Position numbers and translations under genes: made by a program
Assembly: GCA_011525445.1 (NCBI GenBank)
Contig: WTGE01000468.1
Span: forward strand, 1 to 19,696
Direction: 5' to 3'
Length of the DNA stretch: 19,696 nucleotides
From: Synechococcus sp. CO36386bin_37
GTDB taxonomy: Bacteria > Cyanobacteriota > Cyanobacteriia > PCC-6307 > Cyanobiaceae
Notes under the pieces: model-generated
Database searches by the model: none
Seen by the model: only the letters and a program-made list of their open reading frames with translations
What the model was told of the DNA's origin: nothing
In this document: in pieces, positions 1 through 7,564 of the stretch
Layout of the letters: each line of letters starts with the position of its first letter
Numbering within the stretch: position 1 is the first letter of the stretch

Positions 1-55
1 AACTCGGCTAAGGCGAATTATGAGTTCGCTGCATTCACCAGATTGCTAGACCCCC
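1..55 (-). tRNA. tRNA with CAU anticodon, probably elongator Met (3' end cut by window edge)
   Basis: Read on the minus strand, an anticodon stem GCGAA/TTCGC encloses the 7-base loop CTCATAA, giving anticodon CAT with T33 in place. With the 5' end at position 55 the parts have standard lengths: acceptor strand GGGGGTC, TA, a 16-base D region with a GCA/TGC stem and a GG in the loop, one base, the anticodon arm, a 5-base variable loop CTTAG, then CCGAG-TT starting the T arm exactly at the window edge. The stem lacks the GGG/CCC of initiator tRNA, so elongator Met or lysidine-type Ile2 is more likely. The 3' half of the acceptor stem is outside the window, so the 5' end may be off by two bases. 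Confidence 0.75.
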
Positions 56-69
56 GCAAGATCAACGAA

Positions 70-606
70 TCACCACAGCGCTCGAATGGGTGCTGAAGCT
101 TCAACGTCATTCTCCACTGACAGTCTGACGCGACGCCCACCCGCTAAGCCACTTGTAAATCCATTGGAGATATCCACTGTGCGCCATGGGATGGCGGAAT
201 TTTGCTCCTCCAGCAACACCTGGTAGGTGGACTGCAAGGCAGATCCATCCCACACAATCGTTTGATCGGGAAACCCGAGTCCCATCAGTCTGTTGCCCTG
301 TGGTCCAGCCACTGCAATGCCGAGCAGGTCGGTGATCTGATGTACGACATCCACCCCCCTAGCGAAGGGTGCAGTCCAGCTGTAGAACCGATCGGAAACC
401 ATCGACTGTGTGGTGTACACAGGCCCGCAACGGCTGACTTCAACAGGAGCAAGGACCTCACCAGAAGAGGAACCTGAACCAGCAGAAGCTTCCAAAGTCG
501 TTTCGCAGATTACGGGATTGGCCTGCCCAGGGTTGGGCTGCCAAAGGCCCAGTGGGCAGACGATGACCAGAACACCCAACGGAAGTCTGCGCACGAACAA
601 CGTCAC
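70..606 (-). CDS. Secreted or membrane-anchored hypothetical protein
   Basis: I do not recognise a named family. The frame stays open upstream into pyrE on the other strand, so the true start should lie left of 652. I chose the GTG at 606 (178 residues); a TTG at 627 is an alternative. The first 30 residues form a basic stretch then a hydrophobic run (LPLGVLVIVCPLGLW) ending near PGQA-N, which looks like a signal peptide. The mature part has two cysteines (in VICET and SRCGP), a Ser/Gly-rich linker between them, and a tail with alternating hydrophobic residues. It lies divergently from pyrE with about 45 bases between starts, and ends 14 bases before the tRNA. Possibly a small lineage-specific periplasmic protein; that is inference only. 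Confidence 0.55.
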   Translation of the reverse strand: MTLFVRRLPLGVLVIVCPLGLWQPNPGQANPVICETTLEASAGSGSSSGEVLAPVEVSRCGPVYTTQSMVSDRFYSWTAPFARGVDVVHQITDLLGIAVAGPQGNRLMGLGFPDQTIVWDGSALQSTYQVLLEEQNSAIPWRTVDISNGFTSGLAGGRRVRLSVENDVEASAPIRALW

Positions 607-651
607 TACTAAGCGCAAAATAGGCAATGGATTCGCTGCGCACCAGCCCTG

Positions 652-1221
652 ATGTCTCAACCTTCTCAATCGGACCCTTTGCTGGAGCGCTTGGCAAAAG
701 AGGCCTACCGCCATGGCAACTTCACCCTCGCCTCCGGTCGTCATAGTCGTCATTACGTCAACTGCAAGCCAGTCAGCTTGAGTGGCTCAGGCCTCGCTCT
801 GCTCTGTCCAGCAATGCTGGCACTCGTGGAAGCCGATGCGGCTGCAGTCGGTGGACTCACCCTTGGCGCTGACCCCCTCGTGAGTGGGGTCGCGTTCGCG
901 GCTGCTCTCGAGGGACGATCTCTTAATGCTCTTATCGTTCGCAAACAGGCCAAGGGGCATGGCACAGGGGCATGGCTGGAGGGTCCTCTGCCCAACAAAG
1001 GAGCTCTCGTGACCGTCTTAGAGGATGTGGTCACCACCGGTGGATCGTCCATCAAGGCGGTTGAACAACTCCGTGCAGCGGGCTACACAGTGAATCGGGT
1101 GGTCACGATTGTGGATCGTGAAGAAGGAGGATTGGCTGCAATGAAGGCAGCAGACCTGGAGCTCAACAGTCTCTACCGGCTGCAGGACATCGCCGCTCTC
1201 TCCCACAAGCTCAACGCATGA
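652..1221 (+). CDS. pyrE: Orotate phosphoribosyltransferase
   Basis: This cytoplasmic enzyme joins orotate and PRPP to make orotidine 5'-monophosphate in de novo pyrimidine synthesis. The 189-residue product has the normal family length. The PRPP-binding signature is clear at residues 122-133 ([12 protein letters not shown]). The catalytic-loop lysines are in VRKQAKGHG (97-105), and the N-terminal substrate region reads [16 protein letters not shown] (24-39). The ATG at 652 gives the expected N-terminus. Its stop overlaps the start of the next gene by four bases (ATGA), so the two are probably cotranscribed and translationally coupled. Confidence 0.95.
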   Translation: MSQPSQSDPLLERLAKEAYRHGNFTLASGRHSRHYVNCKPVSLSGSGLALLCPAMLALVEADAAAVGGLTLGADPLVSGVAFAAALEGRSLNALIVRKQAKGHGTGAWLEGPLPNKGALVTVLEDVVTTGGSSIKAVEQLRAAGYTVNRVVTIVDREEGGLAAMKAADLELNSLYRLQDIAALSHKLNA

Positions 1222-2072
1222 ACACCCTTCTCTGGGATCATCATTTCTCAGTGCTTCGGCTCGAAGGGCGTGGAAGTCGAGCCTTTCTCCAGGGTCAGAC
1301 CAGCGCGGACATTCAAAGCGCTGAAACGGGCCAGCTTCTGCCCGCCTGTTGGCTGAATGCCACGGGTCGGCTTCAAGCCCTGCTCGAAATTCGCCTGGAT
1401 GCCAGTGGAGCTGACGTGCTTGTTCTGGCAGGAGAGGTGGAGGCTGTCCAGCAGGGCTTTGATCGCGTGATCTTTCCCGCAGACCGTGTTGAAATCGGGA
1501 AGACCCGATCACAACGCAGGCAAGAGATATTGATTAGAGGGCAACCGATGTCTCCCGTCAACGTGATTTGGGGGGATGTTGTACCAAGCGCTAACAACGA
1601 ACCATCAACCCATGTGGCTGCCAGTTCTGATCAACTGGATCAGTGGCGCGCAGAACAGGGTTGGCCTCTTGGCCCCACTGAAATGGACGGAACCACAAAT
1701 CCTTTCGAGCTGGGTCTGGCCCCTTGGGTACACCTCAACAAAGGTTGTTATCTCGGGCAAGAAACAGTGGCCAAACTGGCCTCGAAAGGCGAAGTCAAAC
1801 AACAGCTCAGAAGTTGGCGCGCCACAACCAGTGACCTCAGTTGTTCCGTCCTGACTCAAGGCACAGTGCTGCGATGCAGAGGAGAACGGGCTGGTGTGAT
1901 CACCTGCGCCTATCCGGTGCAATCTGAAGACGGAGAGCGTCAACAATGGATTGGTCTCGCGCTCGTACGTCGACAAGCCCTCCAGGAATCCCACCTTCAA
2001 TTGGACGACGATCAGGGGGTGCTTGCGCTGTTCCAACCTCTGGGATTCTCCCCGCCACCATCTCGCACTTAG
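1218..2072 (+). CDS. ygfZ: YgfZ/GcvT-domain folate-binding protein
   Basis: The 284-residue product belongs to the COG0354 YgfZ family, relatives of glycine cleavage T protein that act in folate-dependent upkeep of Fe-S enzymes. The diagnostic motif KGCYLGQE is at residues 175-182, with the conserved cysteine at 177. PFELGL just before it and the N-terminal [10 protein letters not shown] segment (23-32) also match the family. It is expected in the cytoplasm. It starts inside the pyrE stop codon and its own stop overlaps by four bases the 3' end of the oppositely oriented nuclease gene, leaving no room for a terminator between them. Confidence 0.88.
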   Translation: MNTLLWDHHFSVLRLEGRGSRAFLQGQTSADIQSAETGQLLPACWLNATGRLQALLEIRLDASGADVLVLAGEVEAVQQGFDRVIFPADRVEIGKTRSQRRQEILIRGQPMSPVNVIWGDVVPSANNEPSTHVAASSDQLDQWRAEQGWPLGPTEMDGTTNPFELGLAPWVHLNKGCYLGQETVAKLASKGEVKQQLRSWRATTSDLSCSVLTQGTVLRCRGERAGVITCAYPVQSEDGERQQWIGLALVRRQALQESHLQLDDDQGVLALFQPLGFSPPPSRT

Positions 2073-3556
2073 GCCAGCTCTTGATCACCACCGAGCAGCC
2101 ATTGAGCCACCGCCCATGTCGCCAGTCCATCATCGCGGTTGTAGGCCAGGATCCAACGCAGTAGCTGGGTTGATCCGCGCCTTGCGATTCCATCACCTCG
2201 CCACTGCCGCCACCACAACAGAGCTCTCGCTCCATCAACCCCGGACTGCCCCCACTTGAATCCTCGCCAACCCGCCACGGCCTTGAGGCCATAGCTGCTC
2301 AGTGGCAAATACCAATGGGCACGCAGACGAGCATGCACGTCGATCAAGCGTTCCCGCAACGCCTTTTGTTCCATTGCTGAGGCCCCCTGACGTTTGGCCA
2401 TGCGCAACAGGGCAAGCGATTCGGTTTCCCCGTAATGCAGGATCAACCAATCCGGGTAGGTGGCAAGAAAGCGCTGAATCCTTGTCCAGCACTGTTTTTC
2501 ACCATGCTCTTGAAGAGCCAGAATTGGATGATAGGTCGCACGGGTGAGATCCCAGCGATTGATGCTGTTTCTAGGCAAGCGGACAAATCCATGCAAGAAG
2601 TCATCCCGTGCGTCGGGATCCGATTCAATGTCGTAAAGCAGGACCCCTGGAGCATGGACCACTTCCTGCAAAGCGGGATGAGCATCGATGCGCGCAACCA
2701 CACCGTCACGCTGGACCCGCGCCTGGTCCACGATCGGAACGGCCATGGCCGCATGCTGCTCCCCAAAGCGCTTCAGTCGTTCAGCCAGCTCCTGTGGATT
2801 CGCGGCTGCCAAAGCCTGAAGGCTGTTGATTCCGAGGTCTTGAAGCATTTCCCGCCTTTTGGAACCGATCCCGCTGACTTCACTGAGGTGTCCCTCCTCT
2901 GAAGCAACGGTGTTGCAAAGCCCCCTCCAACTGCAGAGCATGCATTTGCGGCGGTCCGCCGCCAAAGGCGGCGGACCGCCTCTGCTGAGATCGCCAGACA
3001 ATCTCTGAAGAGACTCGTCGAGCTGCCGGTTCAAACTCCTGCCGAGAGGCAGACGTTCAAGCTCTAAGCGACGTCCAGAACCTGCCACCGCAAGACCATC
3101 AGAAACAGGACCAGCCTGAAATTCAGCTAAGAGACGTCCTGTCAAAGCCAGTTGCAAGCGATGTTCACGCGTGAGTCGCCTGCCCTGGCGCGCGATCACA
3201 GGCCGATAAGCAAAATCGCCCCAACGACTGGTCCCTTTCACCCGCTGCAAAAGCGTTGGATGCGCCTCCAAGGCGACACCGTTCAGAACCGAGTCGTACT
3301 GAGCCGCTCCGCGCAACCTCAACCCGACCACTCCGGCAGCTCCATGCTCACAGCCCAGCTGACCGTGCTCCGGCTTATGAGGGAGCAAAGACACAAAACT
3401 GCGCTGTTGATCATCAAGCTGCAGGGTGCGGTGAGCGGTATAAAGACGCTGATCGGGATTGGCATGACGATCGAGCCAAGCCCTTCTCCTGCAGCGGACC
3501 CAGCTCCTCAGCAACCTGTCGGTTAGCGGCTTGTCAGAGAAGGGGGTGGCACCCAT
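2069..3556 (-). CDS. TM0106-family RecB-like putative nuclease with C-terminal RNase H fold
   Basis: A 495-residue protein of the TM0106 architecture. The N-terminal part resembles a RecB/Cas4-like nuclease and has cysteines C205, C208 and C214 (CMLCSWRGLC), suited to binding an Fe-S cluster. A helix-hairpin-helix-like segment follows at about 224-265 (VSGIGSKRREMLQDLGI). From about 305 comes an RNase H-like exonuclease domain that starts with LLYDIESDP, carrying the acidic pair D309/E311, and ends with the typical AYNRDDGLATW motif. Known members are widespread in cyanobacteria, but the substrate has not been settled. It diverges from the phosphohexomutase gene across about 52 bases. A perfect hairpin-forming inverted repeat lies in codons 193-203. 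Confidence 0.85.
   Translation of the reverse strand: MGATPFSDKPLTDRLLRSWVRCRRRAWLDRHANPDQRLYTAHRTLQLDDQQRSFVSLLPHKPEHGQLGCEHGAAGVVGLRLRGAAQYDSVLNGVALEAHPTLLQRVKGTSRWGDFAYRPVIARQGRRLTREHRLQLALTGRLLAEFQAGPVSDGLAVAGSGRRLELERLPLGRSLNRQLDESLQRLSGDLSRGGPPPLAADRRKCMLCSWRGLCNTVASEEGHLSEVSGIGSKRREMLQDLGINSLQALAAANPQELAERLKRFGEQHAAMAVPIVDQARVQRDGVVARIDAHPALQEVVHAPGVLLYDIESDPDARDDFLHGFVRLPRNSINRWDLTRATYHPILALQEHGEKQCWTRIQRFLATYPDWLILHYGETESLALLRMAKRQGASAMEQKALRERLIDVHARLRAHWYLPLSSYGLKAVAGWRGFKWGQSGVDGARALLWWRQWRGDGIARRGSTQLLRWILAYNRDDGLATWAVAQWLLGGDQELA
2950..2980. repeat. Perfect 14-bp inverted repeat with 3-base loop, inside the nuclease gene
   Basis: The left arm GGCGGTCCGCCGCC (2950-2963) and right arm GGCGGCGGACCGCC (2967-2980) are exact reverse complements around an AAA loop. 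The arms are all G/C except one A/T pair, so a very stable hairpin is expected on either strand. On the coding (minus) strand it covers the linker just before the cysteine cluster. Confidence 0.9.
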
Positions 3557-3608
3557 CCAACAACGTTAAAGCGGCCAGCTGCTAAATCCTGTAAATCGAT
3601 TCAGATCC

Positions 3609-5072
3609 ATGGTGTCCTCCCCACTCCCGCTGAATGCATCTCCAATCCGTTTTGGCACTGATGGATGGCGGGGACTATTAGGAGTCGACATCACAGTGGA
3701 ACGCTTGGTTCCAGTGGCGATCGCCGCTGCCCAAGAGCTTGCCCATCAAGCCCCCGCGGACTCCAGCAGTCGCACGATCGTGATCGGCTATGACCGCCGT
3801 TTTCTCGCTCCTGAACTCGCTGAAGTTGTAGCTGCAGCCGTCCGCGGCTGCGATCTCGAGCCACTTCTCACCGATACGCCCGTCCCAACCCCCGCCTGCA
3901 GCTGGGCCGTGGTCAAGCGTCAAGCGCTGGGAGCACTTGTGATCACGGCGAGCCATAACCCTCCGGAATGGCTCGGTCTGAAGATCAAAGGTCCCTTTGG
4001 TGGCTCTGTTGAAGGCACATTCACCGCAGCCGTGGAGCAGCGTTTAACCGCAGGTGGGATCACAGTTCCGGTTGCTGGTGTGTGCGAGCGATTTGATGGC
4101 CGGGGCGAACACCTCGCAGGATTGCGATCCAAATTTGATCTGCAGGCTTTAATCCCTGGGCTTCGGATGATGGGTCTGCGTGTGCTGGTGGATCCCATGC
4201 ACGGTTCAGCAGCTGGTTGCGTCGCAGACCTCTTGGGGCCTGATGCCACTGATCTCGTGACCGAAATCCGCACCAACCGAGACCCACTTTTCGGTGGTTG
4301 TGCCCCTGAACCCTTGGCACCCCATCTCACTCAACTGATCGAAGCCGTTCGAACCTCCAAAGCAGAGGGCCGTCATGCTGTTGGACTAGTTTTTGATGGC
4401 GATGGTGACCGAATTGCCGCCGTTGACGAAACCGGCCAATTCTGCAGCACCCAACAGCTCATGCCGCTGCTGATCGATCACTTGGCTCGAGCCAAAAACC
4501 TGCCTGGCGCAGTTGTGAAGACTGTGAGTGGCTCCGACCTCATGCGACGCGTTGCAGAAGATCTTGAACGGGAGGTCCTTGAACTACCTGTGGGCTTTAA
4601 GTACATCGCCTCTGAAATGTTGAAAGGAGATGTCTTGATCGGAGGTGAAGAGTCTGGTGGTGTTGGATTCGGCATGCACCTTCCCGAGAGGGACGCACTG
4701 TTTGCCGCCCTGCTGGTACTCGAAGCGTTAGTGGAAGGGCAACTGCCGCTGGGTGAGCGGATGAAGGCCATTCAGAACCGTTGTGGTGGGGAAGCGCATT
4801 ACGACCGCCTCGACCTGCGTCTGGCTGACATGGATTCGCGCCGCCGCCTGGAGGCCCTACTGGCTGACACACCTCCTCAGGAGGTAGCAGGGCAACCAGT
4901 GATCGATGTGGTGACGACGGACGGGGTCAAATTAAGACTCGGCCCCAGCCACTGGTTAATGCTCCGTTTCTCAGGAACTGAGCCTTTGCTTCGCCTGTAT
5001 TGCGAAGCCCCTAGTCAGTCACGGGTTGAAGAGGTTCTGAACTGGGCCCGCTCCTTTGCCACCGCGATATGA
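3609..5072 (+). CDS. Phosphoglucomutase/phosphomannomutase family protein
   Basis: An alpha-D-phosphohexomutase of 487 residues, the usual length. It interconverts hexose 1- and 6-phosphates in sugar nucleotide and storage carbohydrate metabolism. All four domain signatures are visible: the phosphoserine loop TASHNPPEW with catalytic S115, the metal-binding DGDGDR at 263-268, the sugar-specificity loop GGEESGG at 345-351, and the phosphate-binding RFSGTEP at 453-459. The sequence cannot decide between glucose and mannose phosphate as substrate, so no symbol is given. The ATG at 3609 sits 52 bases from the divergent nuclease start. Its stop overlaps the rdgB start by four bases (ATGA). Confidence 0.93.
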   Translation: MVSSPLPLNASPIRFGTDGWRGLLGVDITVERLVPVAIAAAQELAHQAPADSSSRTIVIGYDRRFLAPELAEVVAAAVRGCDLEPLLTDTPVPTPACSWAVVKRQALGALVITASHNPPEWLGLKIKGPFGGSVEGTFTAAVEQRLTAGGITVPVAGVCERFDGRGEHLAGLRSKFDLQALIPGLRMMGLRVLVDPMHGSAAGCVADLLGPDATDLVTEIRTNRDPLFGGCAPEPLAPHLTQLIEAVRTSKAEGRHAVGLVFDGDGDRIAAVDETGQFCSTQQLMPLLIDHLARAKNLPGAVVKTVSGSDLMRRVAEDLEREVLELPVGFKYIASEMLKGDVLIGGEESGGVGFGMHLPERDALFAALLVLEALVEGQLPLGERMKAIQNRCGGEAHYDRLDLRLADMDSRRRLEALLADTPPQEVAGQPVIDVVTTDGVKLRLGPSHWLMLRFSGTEPLLRLYCEAPSQSRVEEVLNWARSFATAI

Positions 5073-5656
5073 CCAAACGCGTGCTGGTGATTGCCAGCGG
5101 CAATGCCGGCAAAATACGAGAATTTTCAAGCTTGCTCCAAGAGTTTCCCCTGCAAGTGGATCCACAACCCGCTTGGATCGAAGTGGAAGAAACCGGACAG
5201 ACCTTTCAAGAAAACGCTCGTCTGAAAGCAAGGGCCGTGGCACAGGCCACAGGCTATTGGGCCCTTGCCGATGATTCTGGCCTCAGCGTGGATGCACTTG
5301 GAGGAGCTCCCGGGGTTTACTCATCGCGCTATGCAAACTCTGACCCCGAGCGCATCCAAAGGCTTCTAAGTGAATTAGGCGACAGCAGTCATCGAGACGC
5401 ACGCTTCAGCGCTGCACTTTGCATTGCGGCGCCTGACGGAAGTGTGTTGGCGGCGGTTGAGGGCCATTGTGAGGGGGCAATTACCTTCCATGCACGTGGT
5501 ACCAAGGGATTCGGATACGACCCAATTTTCGAAGTTAAGAACCATGGACTCACGTTTGCGGAAATGAGCCTGGAGAACAAGAAAGAAATTGGGCACCGAG
5601 GTCGGGCTTTTGCGCTGCTCAAACCCAAGCTCGAACTACTACTTGCCCATCTCTGA
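5069..5656 (+). CDS. rdgB: Non-canonical purine NTP pyrophosphatase (RdgB/HAM1 family)
   Basis: This cytoplasmic enzyme hydrolyses dITP, ITP and XTP to monophosphates and so keeps deaminated purines out of nucleic acids. The 195-residue product has the family's usual length. Recognisable motifs are SGNAGK (10-15), the metal-binding LADDSGL (66-72), GFGYDPIF (147-154) and HRGRA (176-180). It is translationally coupled to the phosphohexomutase by an ATGA overlap. No gene follows on the plus strand for nearly 700 bases. Confidence 0.95.
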   Translation: MTKRVLVIASGNAGKIREFSSLLQEFPLQVDPQPAWIEVEETGQTFQENARLKARAVAQATGYWALADDSGLSVDALGGAPGVYSSRYANSDPERIQRLLSELGDSSHRDARFSAALCIAAPDGSVLAAVEGHCEGAITFHARGTKGFGYDPIFEVKNHGLTFAEMSLENKKEIGHRGRAFALLKPKLELLLAHL

Positions 5657-5809
5657 GTTCAAAACAAGCTCGCATGCAGAGACTCTCCTTCCACAGCAAC
5701 ATCACGCCACTGACCTCCATCCCAACCGGCCAACCAACAAGATTTCAAACCTCCTCTGCATCCGATCAACATCTGATGATTTCAACACATTCATCGATGA
5801 CATCTGAAT

Positions 5810-5838
5810 CGTTGGTATTCAGACTCCCAATACCAGCG
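5810..5838 (+). terminator. Hairpin downstream of rdgB, possible transcription terminator
   Basis: CGTTGGTATT (5810-5819) pairs with AATACCAGCG (5829-5838) over ten positions with one G-T wobble, around a 9-base loop. It lies about 150 bases after the rdgB stop. No T-run follows, so a standard intrinsic terminator is not supported; it could be an RNA 3'-end stabiliser or a protein site. Confidence 0.3.
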
Positions 5839-6177
5839 TGACTTTGGCTCGGCAGCGAAGTGGAATTCCTGTTGTTTTCACAACATACTTGAGATTGGAG
5901 GTTCATCATTATCATTCTGCTAGATGCACCTTCGAGCCATCAGCCATGCATCGCTTCCCCTCCATGATCGAACTTCGTAGCATGAATAAGCTCAGCTATA
6001 ACAATGAGAACGTCAACAGAAAGACACCGCAGTCGCGATCGTCATTGAGGACCTTCGCAACCATAGAGCCATGATCAACAGTCCAACACAAGCGAAGAAA
6101 AGAAATCAGATGAACGAGAAGGCAAACGAACACCAACGCCACCAGAAAGTTCAATAGGATATAGGTTTTCTGATCTA

Positions 6178-6196
6178 ATTAACCTTGATTTAACCT
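6178..6196 (+). promoter_or_regulatory. Candidate Pho box (two 8-bp direct repeats, 3-bp spacer)
   Basis: ATTAACCT (6178-6185) and TTTAACCT (6189-6196) are near-identical direct repeats separated by TGA, an 11-bp period of one helical turn. The cyanobacterial PhoB/SphR response regulator is known to bind tandem CTTAACCT-like octamers with 3-bp spacers. The neighbouring octamers on each side match poorly, so only two good units are present. A weak -10-like CTATCT lies 12 bases further down (6209-6214). Regulation of the downstream exporter by phosphate is inference. Confidence 0.45.
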
Positions 6197-6306
6197 TAAA
6201 AATGGTCGCTATCTCCATTCAACTATCAATCAAAAAACCGACATCAGCCCCACAAAATATAGCCATCAAAACCACTTTAAAATATTTGGCTATTCATCCA
6301 ATCTTC

Positions 6307-6314
6307 TATAGAAT
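6307..6314 (+). promoter_or_regulatory. Possible -10 element upstream of devB-like gene
   Basis: TATAGAAT fits a sigma-70-type -10 box and lies 28 bases before the chosen ATG at 6342. The -35 position (around 6285-6290, TTTGGC) is a weak match. An A+T-rich background makes chance hits likely. Confidence 0.25.
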
Positions 6315-6341
6315 CTGTTTTTCGACAAATTGTTGAATTAC

Positions 6342-7553
6342 ATGGGCAGAGCTCGAGCAGACAGAGACAGCCGAGGGCTGACGAAAATTTTCATCAGCGC
6401 AACCCTCACGAGCTTGTCGGTGCTTTTAGCCCCCATGCTTAACGCCTGCTCCAATCAACAATCACCAGAATCAGGAGGTGAACAACAAGCAGTTTCTCGC
6501 CGAGTTTCAGCACTTGGCAGAATAGAACCACGTGGAATGATTCGACGAATTACAAGTCCAGCTTCCCTCAGCAATGACCGCGTAGAGCGTGTTCTCGTTA
6601 AAGAAGGTGACAGAGTTGAGCAAGGCCAAGCGTTAGCGTACCTAAGCAGTCAATCCACGCGCCAAGCATCGCTTAATCTTGCAGAACAAAGAGTTGAATT
6701 AAGCCGAAGTAAACTAAAGAACATCAAAGCTGGAGCGAGCCCAGAGTCAATCGCAACTCAAAAAGCAACGGTCAAAAGCCTTGAGATGCAAAGAAAAACC
6801 GTGGAACAAACGCTCAGACGGCAGATTGAACAAGCACAATCCATCGCCTCAACAGCTGATCTCGAAGCGAAGCGTTATGAGCAGTTATTTCAAAACAATG
6901 CAATTTCAGAACTTGACCGGAATCGCTACAGAAAAGAAGCTGAAACGGCGAATGCACGCTTAAACGAACTCCTTGAACAGAGTTCTGGATCACAGGCTCG
7001 CCTAGATGCAGAGATCACAGCAGCAAACAGCAGGGTTGCAGAACTTCAAAATGTTCGACCTGAGGATGTCAACCAGGCGCGTCAAGCGCTCTTGAAGGCC
7101 GAAGCAGCAAGAGATCAAGCCCAACAGGAATTCCAAGAAACCATTATCAGATCTCCCGAGCAAGGACAAATCCTGCAGATCTTTGCTCGAGCTGGAGAAC
7201 GGATCGGCAACCAGGGCATTCTTGAGATGGCTGACACCGACAACATGGTCGTTACAGCTGAGGTCTACCAGACTGATTTGGGGTTGTTGAAAGTTGGCCA
7301 GGGAGCAACAGTAACGGCACCAGGATTAAGAGACGGAAGTGTTAAAGCATCAATAACAAAGATTCTTCCACAGGTACAGCGCCAAACCACATTTTCCAAT
7401 ACACCAGGAGAAAATCTTGATCAGAGAGTTTTTAATGTGAGGTTGAAACTATATCCAAACATGGAGCAACGCAAACGGCTGAGAATGGGCTCCAACATGC
7501 AGGTACAGGTCATTTTTGACGCGAACACCTCGAAATTCGAACCCAAGCAATAA
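6342..7553 (+). CDS. DevB/HlyD-family membrane fusion protein of ABC exporter (probable lipoprotein)
   Basis: The periplasmic adaptor of a DevBCA-type exporter, linking the inner-membrane permease to an outer-membrane TolC-like channel. I start at the ATG at 6342 (403 residues); a TTG four codons earlier is also in frame. The N-terminus is basic, then hydrophobic (IFISATLTSLSVLLAPMLNAC). C36 in LNAC resembles a lipobox, though N at -2 is unusual. A lipoyl-like segment with VLVKEGDRVEQGQ (84-96) comes first, then a long Gln/Glu/Arg-rich coiled-coil hairpin (about 105-265). A second lipoyl half and barrel follow (IIRSPEQGQILQIFARAGE, then VVTAEVYQTDLGLLKVGQ). It is first in a tight three-gene operon. 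In Anabaena the homologous system exports heterocyst glycolipids; the cargo here is unknown. Confidence 0.88.
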   Translation: MGRARADRDSRGLTKIFISATLTSLSVLLAPMLNACSNQQSPESGGEQQAVSRRVSALGRIEPRGMIRRITSPASLSNDRVERVLVKEGDRVEQGQALAYLSSQSTRQASLNLAEQRVELSRSKLKNIKAGASPESIATQKATVKSLEMQRKTVEQTLRRQIEQAQSIASTADLEAKRYEQLFQNNAISELDRNRYRKEAETANARLNELLEQSSGSQARLDAEITAANSRVAELQNVRPEDVNQARQALLKAEAARDQAQQEFQETIIRSPEQGQILQIFARAGERIGNQGILEMADTDNMVVTAEVYQTDLGLLKVGQGATVTAPGLRDGSVKASITKILPQVQRQTTFSNTPGENLDQRVFNVRLKLYPNMEQRKRLRMGSNMQVQVIFDANTSKFEPKQ

Positions 7554-7564
7554 TCATATCTACC

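Larger units (their letters stand above)
5657..6341. other. Long non-coding stretch between rdgB and the devB-like gene
   Basis: About 685 bases with no convincing gene. The first part has a 10-bp stem hairpin (5810-5838). The last 200 bases are strongly A+T-rich and hold the candidate Pho box (6178-6196) and a TATAGAAT promoter-like element (6307-6314). Short open frames at 5589-5807 and 5838-6074 have no family-like sequence or ribosome-binding context and are judged chance frames. The change in composition from the rdgB side suggests the left end of an inserted segment. Confidence 0.6.

Noticed and set aside
2302..2902. Plus-strand open frames of 81 and 155 codons
   Set aside because: They are antisense to the clearly coding nuclease gene and carry no recognisable motif.
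3717..3724. Single HIP1 octamer GCGATCGC
   Set aside because: One exact copy noted, inside coding sequence; not enriched, so it says nothing about function.
5589..6074. Two open frames of 72 and 78 codons after rdgB
   Set aside because: One starts inside rdgB in another frame; both have unstructured composition and no ribosome-binding context or family resemblance.
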